A stretch of 64,000 nt of DNA from assembly GCA_965178125.1 (NCBI GenBank), contig OZ237761.1, positions 434,001 to 498,000 of the forward strand, given 5' to 3'. The notes below the pieces were generated by a model, which searched no databases, was not told the origin of the DNA, and saw nothing but the letters and a program-made list of their open reading frames with translations. Made by a program: the position numbers and the translations under genes. Shown here piece by piece: positions 47,201-58,143 of the stretch. Every line of letters begins with the position of its first letter. Position 1 is the first letter of the stretch. Origin of the DNA: Bilabrum cf. latius. Its lineage: Eukaryota > Bigyra: Bicosoecida > Bigyra > Bicosoecida.

Positions 47201-48819
47201 GACTGCAGCTTTCCAGCCGGCTTGTTCCGGTTTGCCTTGTTCCCTGCCTTGCCCAGGATGGCGGCCATCCCTGCAGCGTGGGCGATGGAGTGGATGGTAC
47301 CTGCCTCTGGCAGCTCCATCCCCTAGGTTGTCAGGTCAAGCAGCTCGCTTTGTGGACCCGAGGTCAGGAGCTGGCTCGCGGCCTGGACGGACTCTGGCAC
47401 GTGTGTTGCTGTGGCACCTGCCGTTGCGAGCGCGAGCTTGAGGTGCATGCCAGCCTTCTTGTGATCGATGCTCTGCCTCCGCTGCTGGGAGCCTCGCCGG
47501 TTCCGCGTCATCGACGAGGGTGATGAGGTGCTGTCCTGAGACCGTCTTCGCCTCGATAAGCTGCTGCCGCGGCCAAGCGGTGCAGAAGCAGGAGCTGGAC
47601 CGACCTACTGAATGCCTGACGAAGCCCAGGTGGCCGTGGGGAATCCATCCGCGTCATTGGTCGCACTGCTACCAGATGCCAGTGGGGCACCCGGTGAGTC
47701 ACGTGAGTCACGTGAGTCACGTGAGTCACCGCCGCTTAGCCTGCTCAGCCGTCTCTGCCTATTTCCAAACGAGGAAGGCCTTCTCATGTGGCCCTTACCA
47801 GCAGTCTGGGCATCGGTGGCGGCGCTATCTTCGCCGCGCTGCGGAGAGTTCCTTGGGTGCCCCTCCCCCTTCTCCTACTTCCCCTTATCATGGGCCTGGG
47901 CCTTTGCTGCCAGATGCTGGCCTGAGGGTGGTGATTTAAGTGTCCTCGCCACGATCGGTGCTGCCCTTTCGCCTGGTCTACCGGAAGGTGCAGATGGTCT
48001 AGGCTTATGGGGCGGCACCGGGAGCAATCGCTGCGGTGAAGCTGCATCCGAGCCTCCAAGAAGACAACTGCTGCCCTGTTCGGAGGAACTGCCGGCGGGC
48101 GATGGCGGTGCTTGTGCCGCTGATGCATGACCCCTGGGTGCTGACGTGGGCCGACTAACAATGGTTGGCGGGATCCCAAGAGACTGATCGAAGAATGCAT
48201 CCCCGATCTCGAGCGTCCCCGGGTTCATCTTTGCCAGGTCGTCCCTGTCTTTCGTCAGCTCGACCGCCACTTGAACCAGTACCATACCGCTCAGCAAGAC
48301 GTAAAACTCGTTACCAATCTCGCCCTGCTCGATGAGAACGTCTCCTTTCGGGATTGCCGCAAGCGTGGCTCTTCGAAGCAGTCCAAGTCGAATATCAAGG
48401 GGGAAGTCCTCCAGCTTCGTGGATCCTTCACGACAGATCGCAAGCTCCATTACCTTCAGATCCTCTTCTTTCCGAGCCGCTGGCGACTAGAGCAGGATTC
48501 TGCGCCAATCTGCCAGATCTGCGTCTGGCACTGGCCGTATGTTCGGCCTGAATCTCCTCCGATCGAACCGTATAGCATTTCGAAGCCCTCGTCGACCGGC
48601 ACGCCGCGTCGTCCCCCCGTGCTATAAACTTGGCGTTATATTACTGCTAGATTCATTCTGGTCACCTACAGTGTTTGTGGCTGCCGCTGGGCCGCCGGCA
48701 TACTGAACGCGCTCGTTTGCATCGGCAACTGCCCGTCTGAGCTCATCAAGACCGAGTGCAACCTCGACTTTGCCACCCTACACCTGTGGTGGTGGATCTG
48801 GCCTTCTCAAAGTTGCCAT
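41278..48819 (-). CDS. giant protein with cyclic-nucleotide-binding domains (18 UAG read as Gln)
   Basis: 2,513 residues in one frame broken only by UAG, with a TGA stop at 41278. Residues about 115-180 begin a cyclic-nucleotide-binding (CNB) fold (FPLDIRLGLLRRATLAAIPKG, then GEIGNEFYVLLSG). The phosphate-binding cassette FGEGALLSDDSLRKSSI appears only near residue 590. A Gly/Ser/Pro-rich insertion of about 400 residues therefore seems to split the domain. A second CNB start follows at about 625-695 (RRSEVKILMRGERLCEQGDE, then FVLKGGLQM). Its partner strands may lie near 1220-1255 (ERTEVLLIPREAF). The rest is basic or low-complexity; a charged helical segment sits near residues 2030-2090. Likely a cAMP/cGMP sensor or scaffold; no kinase or channel domain is visible. 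The gene lies head-to-tail upstream-free of its neighbour by 179 bp. Confidence 0.68.
47696..47731. repeat. 9-bp tandem repeat GTGAGTCAC, four copies
   Basis: Inside the CNB gene; encodes an Asp-Ser-Arg triplet repeat on the minus strand. The unit is a near-palindrome and the junctions create CACGTG. Coding origin is sufficient to explain it. Confidence 0.8.
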
Positions 48820-48998
48820 TGACTGCTAATGATTTTGAAAAAGGAAGTGCTTGTTGCTGACAGAATTTTCGGCTGTGTCCGTTGCGGCGCCGCAATATAT
48901 TGGTTCCGCTAACTTGCCAGATCGCAAAGTTTGGTCGCTGATAAAAAATACCGCACTTCGTGCGCAATTTATCAATCATGAATAGTAGGCTGCACGAT

Positions 48999-51914
48999 TT
49001 ACCGCGGTCGACCGCCGCGCGGCGACTCAATCTCAACGCTCGCCGGCGGCCTTGCGTTGCGACCACCTCGCCGAGCACCTGCCCCCTCGCCCCTGGCGTA
49101 CGCGGCATACCCGCCCCTGCCCCCACCCATCCCGCCACCTCCATCCTCCCAGTCATCGTCATGCCCAACAACCGGAGGCATCGGTGGCGGCCCACCGTCG
49201 TCCAAGTCCTCTACCATCGACGGCCCATGGCCCCCACGGCCGTAACCCGCCAGCCCGAACCGGCTGCTCCCGCGCCTCACCCAGGCCTCCGAGTCCTCCC
49301 TGCGGCCGTCCGAAGAGTCCCCATGCCGCCCGTAGGCTCCACCCCTGCCACCACCCCTGCCACCTAGGCCGTACGCAGCCGAGCTCTCTCTTCGATCGAA
49401 CCCCCCGCCGCCGAGCAGATACCCGCTGGACTCTTCCGTCAGCATCATGGATCGCCTGGGATAGTTCCCCGAGGTCTGCCCCGTCCCGTTGCTGCTGGCT
49501 GTCCCTCTTCTGCCCTGGCTGGCTGCGTACATGTCGTCAGGGTGGCCAGGACGGCCGAGTGCACCGCCGGCGAATCGCCCCCTGGACTCCACTGATCCGA
49601 TCCCAAGCCCTCCGCCATGCTGCTGCTGCACGTACCCATGCCCGGAGGCGTCGCTCTCCCTCCCCAGGCTTCCCATCCCGCGACCCGACTCGTCCATCGA
49701 CTCAGCGATGTCACCCCTATCCATCGCGGCCTCCCTCCAACCATCCAAAGTGGAGCCGCGCTAGCCTCCTCTGCCGCTGTTCCCCGGGACCCTGTACTGG
49801 TGGAACCCGGGCAGGCTGCCTAGCCCGTGGCTGGCTGGCGTTCCGCTCCCGCTGCTCCCGGACGGTGCCTCTCCCTCCCCCTGTAGCTGCGCCACCCTGC
49901 CACCGACAGGCACTCCACGCAAGGAAGCGTGCCCAGTACCGGCCCCTGCACCGCCGCCGTCCCCCGTCCCAGATCGAAGAGCGCGGGATCGTGCGTCGAG
50001 GCTGGACTCGTCTGCAAGCGAGGTACCCGCAATGGAGGGCACATCCGACTACAGTCCCTGTCGTGCGTACGAGCTGGTGGCCGGGTGTCCATCCGGCTCC
50101 GCGGTGCGGCGGTTCGATGCCCGCCCCTGCTTCCGCCTGTTTCCATGCCCACCACTTCGGGACCCCGGATACCTCTGCAACCCGGGGGAGTGTGACTCCA
50201 CCACTCCCCCCTCCCTAAGAGCCCCAAGCATCCCGAAACCCGGGCCATCCTCAATACTCAGGGGCGTGGCCGCGGCGAGCAGCCCGTTGCCCTAGGACTG
50301 CGAGCTCTCGGGTTCGAGACCCAGGCCAACCTCACCCCCGTACAGACCCAGCTCGTCGTCGCAACACCCCCCGCAGCACACGAACCACACATCCTCCGCC
50401 GTCATCGCCCCCCAATCCGAGCAGCAGCTTGCGCAAAAGAGCGAGTGAACGCACCGGAAGCACCCGACCGCGCAGCCCCTGGCCCCGCACGGCCCTTTGT
50501 ACCCTGACCCTGGCGCCCCATCACCCTCGCTATCCGCAGATCCGACAGACTTGGCCCCGGCCCCGCCGCTATTCCACCTGCTGTCTGGGACCTGGGCTGG
50601 CGATGCGCCTGGATGCCCTCCCGGACGGGAGCCCTCCCTACCCTCCAACGAGTCGTATGTGCCACCCACGCCAGCCCCCGCCAGCAAGGACTCAGCCAAT
50701 CCCTCGTGTGACGAGTATCCGCCGATGCTGTCGCCCCCTGGGGACTGGCCCCTGGCGTGGCTTCCCCCCTGCCCGTACTACTGCCTGTGCTCGTCCTCGC
50801 TGTCGGTGGTGAGCAGGCTCATGCCATCGTCAGGTGATAGCAGTGCACCGTGCTCGCGGGCGGGCCGAGCACCTGCTTTGCGGCCTGTGCGGGCCTTCTT
50901 GGGACCGGCCCGCAATAGCCTCGCCGCGATGCTCGCGAATCTGGAGAGGGCCGGCCGCGGCGGGCCGACTGCCACTGTAGCGAGCAGCAGGAGCACCGGA
51001 GCAACCTCCCAGGTGACTGTGAAACTGAGCAGGACGGCCTCGCTCGCTACGCTCCGCGAGCCTATGTTGACGGTGATCGCTTTGCATGCCGACAGAATAT
51101 CGAACACGGACCTCGACAGGAAGACCACGGCAATCGCAAACAGTATGCTGCCGACACAGGCGGGCACTCGGCGATTCTGGAGCTCCGCCGCAGTGTATTG
51201 CTGCATGCTCCACACGATAAACAGGAGGCCACAAGCAAGAACAAGAAATGTCACCCCGGACAGAACCAGTTGAATATGCGAAACCAATTCTTCCTCCTTA
51301 ACAAAGAACTTGTCTGCAGGATGATGCGCCGATTTCTCGTTGAGTGCCCCGGCTGCTATCGCGAGCGCTGATGAGAACACAGCGTGGAAAATAGAAGTGC
51401 CAATGAAAATATTAACCGCTCTCTCCTTCAGGTGGCCGCGTTGCCAGTCCAATCTACGCAGCATTTTGATAAAGAAGAGCTGCAGGAAGGCGAACAGCGT
51501 CCACTGAATTGCTGTAGGCATCCAGAATAGGATCAGCACGCCACTGTTCCACTTCCCCTCGTCTTCAAGAACTCCCAGCGTGTCAATTAACCAAAATATT
51601 GCTCGAAAGACGCTTTCGAGCAGGGTCAGCAAGCAGAAGCCCATCTGAAACGACCAAACCTTCGATCTTGTGCGTCGAATGGCCATTACTTGGAACGAAA
51701 GGGCGGCAATGAGACAAATATATAGTATCAGCAGGACGGAACCTGCAGCCAAGGCTATCCTTGACCTCGCCATGCTGAGCTGAACCTTTTTTGTAGCATC
51801 CAGTGGATTGACGAGCGGCGCCGCGCATGATGACTCGTCAACGGAACAGGACGGCCCGCTCGCGTCGAGAGGTTGCTGAAGGCTGCATGAGCGGTGCGAA
51901 TTGGTACTATTCAT
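48999..51914 (-). CDS. seven-transmembrane protein, TOM1/THH1-like, with long Cys/Gly-rich tail
   Basis: 971 residues; UAG at 50778, 50292, 50049 and 49761; TAA stop. After a Ser-rich N-terminus, residues 48-320 contain seven hydrophobic helices. Helices 2-3 (FQMGFCLLTLLESVFRAIFW and VLILFWMPTAIQWTLFAFLQ) resemble the plant/algal TOM1/THH1 family of membrane proteins, but a generic GPCR-like fold is an alternative. After the helices, a Gly/Ser/Asp/Arg-rich cytosolic tail of about 600 residues includes a cysteine cluster near 440-475 (ARGCAVGCFRCVHSLFCASC). Its spacing suggests lipidation or metal binding. Only 12 bp separate the start from the stop of the NOA1-like gene upstream. Confidence 0.65.
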
Positions 51915-51926
51915 TCCATCTCCAAG

Positions 51927-54900
51927 TCACCAGCTCCCTTCTACCTCCCACCCCGACTGATTAGGCTTCTCGCCACCTCCCCCACCACGCTTGCTCGGTG
52001 TCCTCCTCATCCACGGCGGCAGCTTTTTGCCCTTCTTTTTGTTCTTTCCCTGGCTTCCGTGCTTCCCACCACCGCCTTTCTTTTCATTCTTCTTGTTTTG
52101 CCTGGACTTGCTCTTGTCGAAGAGCTGCGAGGCCATGTCAACCGCGTCGCCCCGTGTGGACCAGTCTGTAGGCCGGGTGCCGCTCGCGTCGAACGGCAGC
52201 ATCGGCGGGCGGATCGTCACGTCCGCCTTTTCCCCGCTGTGAACTCGGAAGGAAAATCCATCGACAGCTCTCCTCCACAGCGTTGTTCCCTCGATTTCGA
52301 TCGGAGCCACGCTCGCCCAGCCTACCCCCGCCACGGACACGTCGAAGAGCGCGCGCCGCTGCCTCCTCTGCCGCCTCGATCGGACCCGCGCGGGACTTCC
52401 GCGAAGCAGCTCCTGCGCATGATCATCCCCCTCCTGCGCAGCCTTCAGTCTGTGGTCCAGGTCTTTGGGAGAAACGGTCTGCTGCAGCTGCATGGGGCCA
52501 GCGGAGGGGACCAACAGAAGGTCGCTGGGGCCCAGCCCGGCGGGTGGACCACCACGCTGCTATTTGCCTTGGCTTGCTCCCCGCGCGACCGCCGCCGCGG
52601 AGGTTCTTGCTTCTCGTGCGTCACTTGCATTAAGTTCTTGCACGCTGGCATCGCCGTCTGATCCCGATCTATCTGCGTCTGACCAGTCCTCCTCCTCGTA
52701 CTGCGACCCCCAGTCGTCCTGTGGGTGTGGGTGTGGCTGTGAGTGAGTTTCAGGCTGCGGGCCGGTTTGAAGATCGTCCTCTAAAGCAAGGTCGTTCGGG
52801 TCAGCCCTCTTGTCAGACAAGTAGGATGGCACTTCTTGCGCCCCGACAGCTGAACGCTGCGCACCGGGCAAAGACCCGTCACCTGAATACCGAAGGACGT
52901 GCCTGTCAAAGACACCGTCAGCTGCATCGGTTCTCGAGATGTGGACCGGCACGCCTCCATACACGGTCACCAGCACGCTCGAGCCGTCGGGATGATCAAC
53001 ATCGATGCGGGTCATTCCACCGAGAAATAAAGATTTCCCAGCCGGCACTCGGAAATGACGGGGCCGCGTGCGCTTGGCCGGCACCGCTCGCAGCAACATC
53101 CTCCTGGCTTCTGTTTGTCCGAGCAGAATGGGCGCTTTCGATGCAACCTGTTTAGAAATAGAGCTAGCTCGTGGATTTGTGGCCTGCGACTCGTCGATTG
53201 GATGCAGCTCGCTTTGCCTCCACTCCACCGCCTTGTCCACCTGCTCCACTCTCGGCTAGCCCAGCGCAAGGGATCGCAGCAGCCCCGCCCTCGGCGTGTC
53301 CTCGCCCAGCCCTGGGCAATCGATTAGCCTGCCGTCCTTCTGCGGGCGCTGCCCTGTTTTGTCCTTGCGCTTGTCGGCATCCTTCTTCCCGATGTCCGAT
53401 CCGGGCAGCCCCACAGCCACCATGCCAAGCGTGGTGCCGGGCGCTGCGGACGTCGTCAGTGGTACCGGCATGGCAAGTCTAGCCCACGGCATTGCCCAGC
53501 GCATGCTTCCGTGGGTCAGTTCGGAGCTGCCTAGACGCTGGGCCGGGGTCACAGCAGGAAGTACCGCAGACGACTGCGCAACCCCGCCGGACCCGGACCC
53601 TCCATCCGGGTCGGCAGACAGACCCGCCCTTGCTTCCAGCCTGCCCAGCGCAGGGTCCTAGCCTCTTCCTGCCGACAGCCAGGCGGGTCCCCTGTTCCCT
53701 GGTCCTACCCGCCCGCTCGCATCTGCGACCATATGACGGGGGACTGGCGCACCTGGATCCTCTGGGACAGCAGATCGAGCCATCGATGCGGCTTGTTCCC
53801 TTAGAGCAAGCGCCTCAGAGGCCGCGCCAGCTGCCGATACGGAGTTGCCGTCCTTGCCCTGGGCCTTGTTTCCTGCTCCAAGCTGAGGCACGTCATCAAT
53901 TTCAAATGACACGGGGCTCTCCGATGCCTGCCACGCCTCCCGGTCTGCCTTGGCCTGAAATCGGCTGCTCGAATCGCCTCGGCCAGGTGGACCGCTGAAG
54001 CCTGCAGACACCGTGGCATCCTCCCATGCAGCAGCGGCCACTCGATTGATGAGCGTGCTCTTACCAACGTTGACAGACCCGATGACGAACACGTCTCTCC
54101 CAAATCTCCTCGACTGGATCCACTGCGCCACGTCCGATGCGCCCTCTCCGGTGCGGGCCGAGCAGAACAGCACGTCCCAAACGCTGACCTCCTCCCGGGC
54201 GCGACCATCGTGCGATGAATCTGATACACGTGATGAGGGCTGCTTGGAAGCTGCCACTGATACACTGCTGTCTTCCCAGCCCTCCTGGCTGGTGCTAGGA
54301 GACCCGTCCGTGTCGCGACCTGCCTCCGCCCGGCGAGCATGCCAGCTCTTGGCCACAGGGGCATCGTTGTCGTCCATGGCGGCCGCGGGATCCTTCACGG
54401 GGCTGGACGGGGTGTCTACGTTTCTAGCCGGCTTTCCAACGCGGATGCCAAGTTCTCGAAGCCGCGCCCGCACCCAGTCCCGGAGGCGAGAGAAGGACGT
54501 GCCTGGCGGGAGCAAGTCGCACTTGTTGACCACCACGACAACGTCTCTGCCATGACCGAGCAACTCAGGCAAGTTGCGCACGGTGGTTCCTTCTAAATCC
54601 ATTGCGTCAATTACTAGCATTGCCATCGCTCGGCTTCGCGGACGCGCACGGATGTGCTCAATCATGCCATCAACATCTGCTTCCACTGGGTCAACGCGCC
54701 CGTAGTGCTTCATCGCGAAACACCGCGCGCATACAACTGGTGCTGATGAATGCTAGGACCCAGATTGGCCTGATCCTTTGCTTTTACCACTCCCACCGCC
54801 TGTGGTCGCTCTATTCAACACATCGGGGTTGATGTAACCAACAGCAGCAGGGGCTGTAGTCTGCAAAGGGACGCCACAGCCCCTACAACGAGGGCCTTTT

Positions 54901-55109
54901 TGCTTAGTTACATGCGTAGGCTCCCTTGTTTCATTCGACAGATGACTTCCAATCGTTTCTCCCGCTCCCCGGGCCATCGGCACCGTAGAAGAACTGCGGC
55001 GAGATAGCAACACGCTTCCTGAACCCCCAACGCGTAGTACATGCTGAATGGTCCTACCAAAGCCTAGAAACAACTAGCGTTTTGTTATTGCAACTCGCAT
55101 GAACCTCAT
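51927..55109 (-). CDS. NOA1: circularly permuted GTPase, NOA1/YqeH type, probably mitochondrial
   Basis: Ribosome-biogenesis GTPase with permuted G motifs. Order: N-terminal zinc finger (CRGCGVPLQ, then CARCFAMKHYG), G4 NKCDLL, G5 SART, G1 GSVNVGKST, and G3 DCPGL, followed by the C-terminal domain (PAGKSLFLGGMTRID and AGVGWASV). UAG 54753 lies between the two zinc-finger halves; other UAG codons are 55074, 53658, 53256 and 52560. TGA stop. The Arg/Ser-rich N-terminus (SVLLSRRSSS) fits a mitochondrial targeting peptide, as in NOA1. At about 1,060 residues it is roughly twice the family length because of low-complexity insertions between G motifs. The start could be 55109, 55100 or further up (the frame is open to about 55278). 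The C-terminus is Lys/Gly-rich. Confidence 0.85.
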
Positions 55110-55226
55110 GGAAGTCCAATTATACCATATTGAAGCCTATGCAGAATGAACCATGTGACGAAAGTAACTTGAACCCGCTTCTGCCTACACATAATGAATT
55201 GATTCATCTTGCTCTTGTGAAATGTA

Positions 55227-57892
55227 ATGGAAGTTGATATCATTGATTGTATCTCTGAGTTTGAGGCGGTAAGTAGCTCATTGTAGCCGTGTGCGTCCGT
55301 ATCACAGTGTGTTGCAATTATGTAGGCTATCATTTGGTGCACATAGTCTCGCAGGAAGGATCTGGCTGGTCATTTCACGCTTTTGTGCGCCATTGGAACT
55401 TGAAACTTCTGCATGATGTGCACCTTCTGCTGGATGGCCCAATATTTTCGAGATCCGAGCAGGTCTCGAATGGCTTTCACTTCAGACGAATGAGGCTGTA
55501 CCAGCAGTGGTATAAGGCTTGTCTAAATGTGTTCATATCGGCTTCATCGATTCGCATGCGGATCGCGTCGTTCTATTGCATGTACATGGTGCTCGTGACG
55601 CAGCCAGGCTTGGAGCAGGCCAGATCCCCAGTCCCTGCGCGATGCAGCACCATGGCATGGGAAGCTCTCACAGGGCTTGCCAGGGCCGTTTTGGCGGCAT
55701 TCGCCGAGCACAATACTGTTAGTCGAGCAAAGCAACCGCCTGGCCACAGCTGGTTGCTCGACTACGTGAGAGCACTCCGCCGCTCGGTGCACGCAGGGCT
55801 GCTCGTGCCATCGTGCTCGGATGGGTGCGCGGGCTCGATCGCAAGCATGGCGGCTCTGCTCGAGAGCGTGGAGCCCGGGCTGTCAGTGCCAGCGGCAGTA
55901 ACGTGCGCCGAAAGGCCATCCGCAATTGCGGTAGATGACTTCAGGCTGGCACAGGCACAGGCACAGTCACAGTCACAGCCATAGTCTCTGTCGCATGGCG
56001 GCGGCAAGTCCTCAAGCGGCCGGAATACAGCTGCAGGCGGCCCAATGCTAAGGGGTTGCCCTATTGACCTGACACCAGCTGCCTCGTAGACATGGCTTAA
56101 CTTGCAGCGCCGATTCGATAGGGCTATGCCAGCCGTCGGCGCATTACTTGGCTTGAACTAGCTGGCTGTTGCAGCAGTACCTACTGCTTCGACTGGGAGT
56201 TCTCCCCCCAGCCTTGAACGGTATGGTAGCAGCTCAAGTGGCGAACGGTATGGTAGCAGCTCAAGTGGCAAAACATCCGCCACGGCTGACCAAATAGCTG
56301 CTGCTGAGGACTCGCTTGGCAGCATTGGTAGAGCTCCAGCAGGTACAGAAAGAACACAGGCTTCCTCTGGACACCACCGGTCTAGCGATGCAGATTCTGG
56401 AGAGGACGAGTCCTGGCACGAGTCCGAAGAGGACGACCTGTCGGACTCGTCTATCGGTACTGATGAGGGGGACGAGGAGGAGGATGCCGAAAGCAGCTCA
56501 ACCTTGCGAGCTGCTGGAGATGGTTCCGTGCCAACGAGGACCCAAGCACGGGGCAGGCGAGCACGCGCGCGTGCACGGGTGGCCTCTCTTGCTCTTGCTC
56601 TGCTCACAGGAGTGCCCAGGGGAAGGCAGTCAGTGCGCGACGCAGTATCGTCGTCCTTGCGTGAGCGCCTAGGGCACGATGAGGTTCATGGTACTTTTCT
56701 GCAGGCAGCAGTGCAAAGGGCCCTGCGCCGGCACCAGGCCCGGCGAAAATGCTCGCTTGGTGCTGTGCTGGGCAACATCCCTCGGCAATCGCATGAGTAG
56801 CGCCATAACACGTAGTCGGCGGGGTAGCAAGCAAATGCTCAAAGCCGACGAACATTTGTTCCAGAGTAGTTCCTCGCCGTGCATACAGACACGCCACTTG
56901 ACGCCTTCGATCGAAGTACTCGATTCGATACCGAGCGCAGTATGGGCACCGCGGGCCCTGCTGTTGCCATGGACGGATCCAGGTATGACCCAGCGGGTGA
57001 TGGCGAGCTCACAGATCGCCTGCGACATGCGGCTCGCAGAGCGCTGGTTCGTCGCAATCAGGAGAAGAAGCGGGGGCATTCCGGAGATATGCTGGGCCGA
57101 GCGGTGCTGGAGCCACTAGGTGGCGCATACGCTCGACTCGAGACAGGCGGCGCCGGGATGCGCATGGCTCGAGTGGGAGAGCAGCCATCAGATCTGGTGC
57201 GAGGGCTGGCACTTGCGAGGCGCCGCGACGAGGACGAGGACGGAGACGCATCTCCCAGCTCCGATTGGTCGTCCAGCAGCTCGGACGAGGGTACCGATTC
57301 GGCTCGCGGCAATGCCCAGGCAAGTGAGGCCCTGAAACGGAGCCCAGCCTAGCGGGATGGTGCAACAGCTGTGGAGATGAATGGCGGTGGCAGGAGTGAA
57401 AGCATGTCAAGCTCAGAAGACGAAGCTATCCTGGCGGATGGTGGGAGGCGTCGATGGGAGGATCTACCGCTCGTGTCATCGAGCGGATAGCTGTAGCGGC
57501 CAAGCGCAGGGGCTGATGATCGCGGAGTTGCTGAAGGACAGCCCCCTCCCATTCACCGCGGGTCAAGAGCAAGCGGTGGCACCCATGCAGCATCGCCCGC
57601 GTTGTCCGGTTCACCAGCTGCCGTATCGATGGCTAATGAGTCGGGGAATCAAGATGAGCATGGGCTACAGCTTGACGAGCACGAGCTTTCAGATGCCAGA
57701 GGCGACTTGGAGGACGAGGCGGAGAGGTGGTCTTCAACTGTGCGGATTGTGTACGGCCCGCCGAACATCGGTGCGGCTGCGCACAGGTCCCAAGAGTCGC
57801 AAGGCTCCACTTCGAGCACAACAATGGACATAGCGTTGCGGATGTGGAGGGAGCAAGCTCGGCTAGCTGAGATCGCAGCGATGCACTCGTAA
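55227..57892 (+). CDS. SNAPC1/SNAP43-like snRNA gene transcription factor
   Basis: 859 residues, two exons: 55227-55268 and 55355-57892, phase 0. The 86-nt intron starts GTAAGT and ends CTCGCAG. The first 115 residues resemble SNAPC1: a short acidic start, then WSFHAFVRHWNLKLLHDVHL, and later ASSIRMRIASFYCMYMVLV before TQP, comparable with the family's IR..ALY.LY.LY.TQ. SNAPc drives snRNA transcription by RNA polymerases II and III. The rest is acidic and low-complexity, with some Arg-rich stretches. It contains 10 UAG codons (55982, 56087, 56159, 56798, 56813, 56825, 56867, 57350, 57488, 57494), the highest density here; the frame stays free of TAA/TGA until TAA at 57890. The homology is to the N-terminus only, so the assignment is tentative. 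The divergent NOA1 gene starts 117 bp away. Confidence 0.6.
56216..56269 (+). repeat. 27-bp direct repeat, two copies
   Basis: Two identical tandem copies at 56216-56242 and 56243-56269 in the SNAPC1-like gene, encoding a doubled ERYGSSSSG. A recent in-frame duplication. Confidence 0.85.
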
Positions 57893-58143
57893 GCCACGCT
57901 GTGCGATCTCCGAAATGGACGTGGATCCTCGGATCCCGGAGACCAAACAAAACTTTTTTAGAAACCTTGTGCGGTGTGGTGACTAGTACTCAGATCCTTT
58001 GGGGGATTCTGAAATCCGGGCCAGATCCGGACGAGACACAATAAACAAAAAACGCTTAATTGAAATTATCAGGACAACCTTTGACACCAGCGTCTTACTT
58101 GAAACTGATGGGCTGTATCCAGAGTATGTGGGATCTCCCACGT

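Noticed and set aside
47696-47731. Short regular repeats considered as CRISPR
   Set aside because: Only four contiguous 9-bp units without spacers, inside a eukaryotic coding frame.
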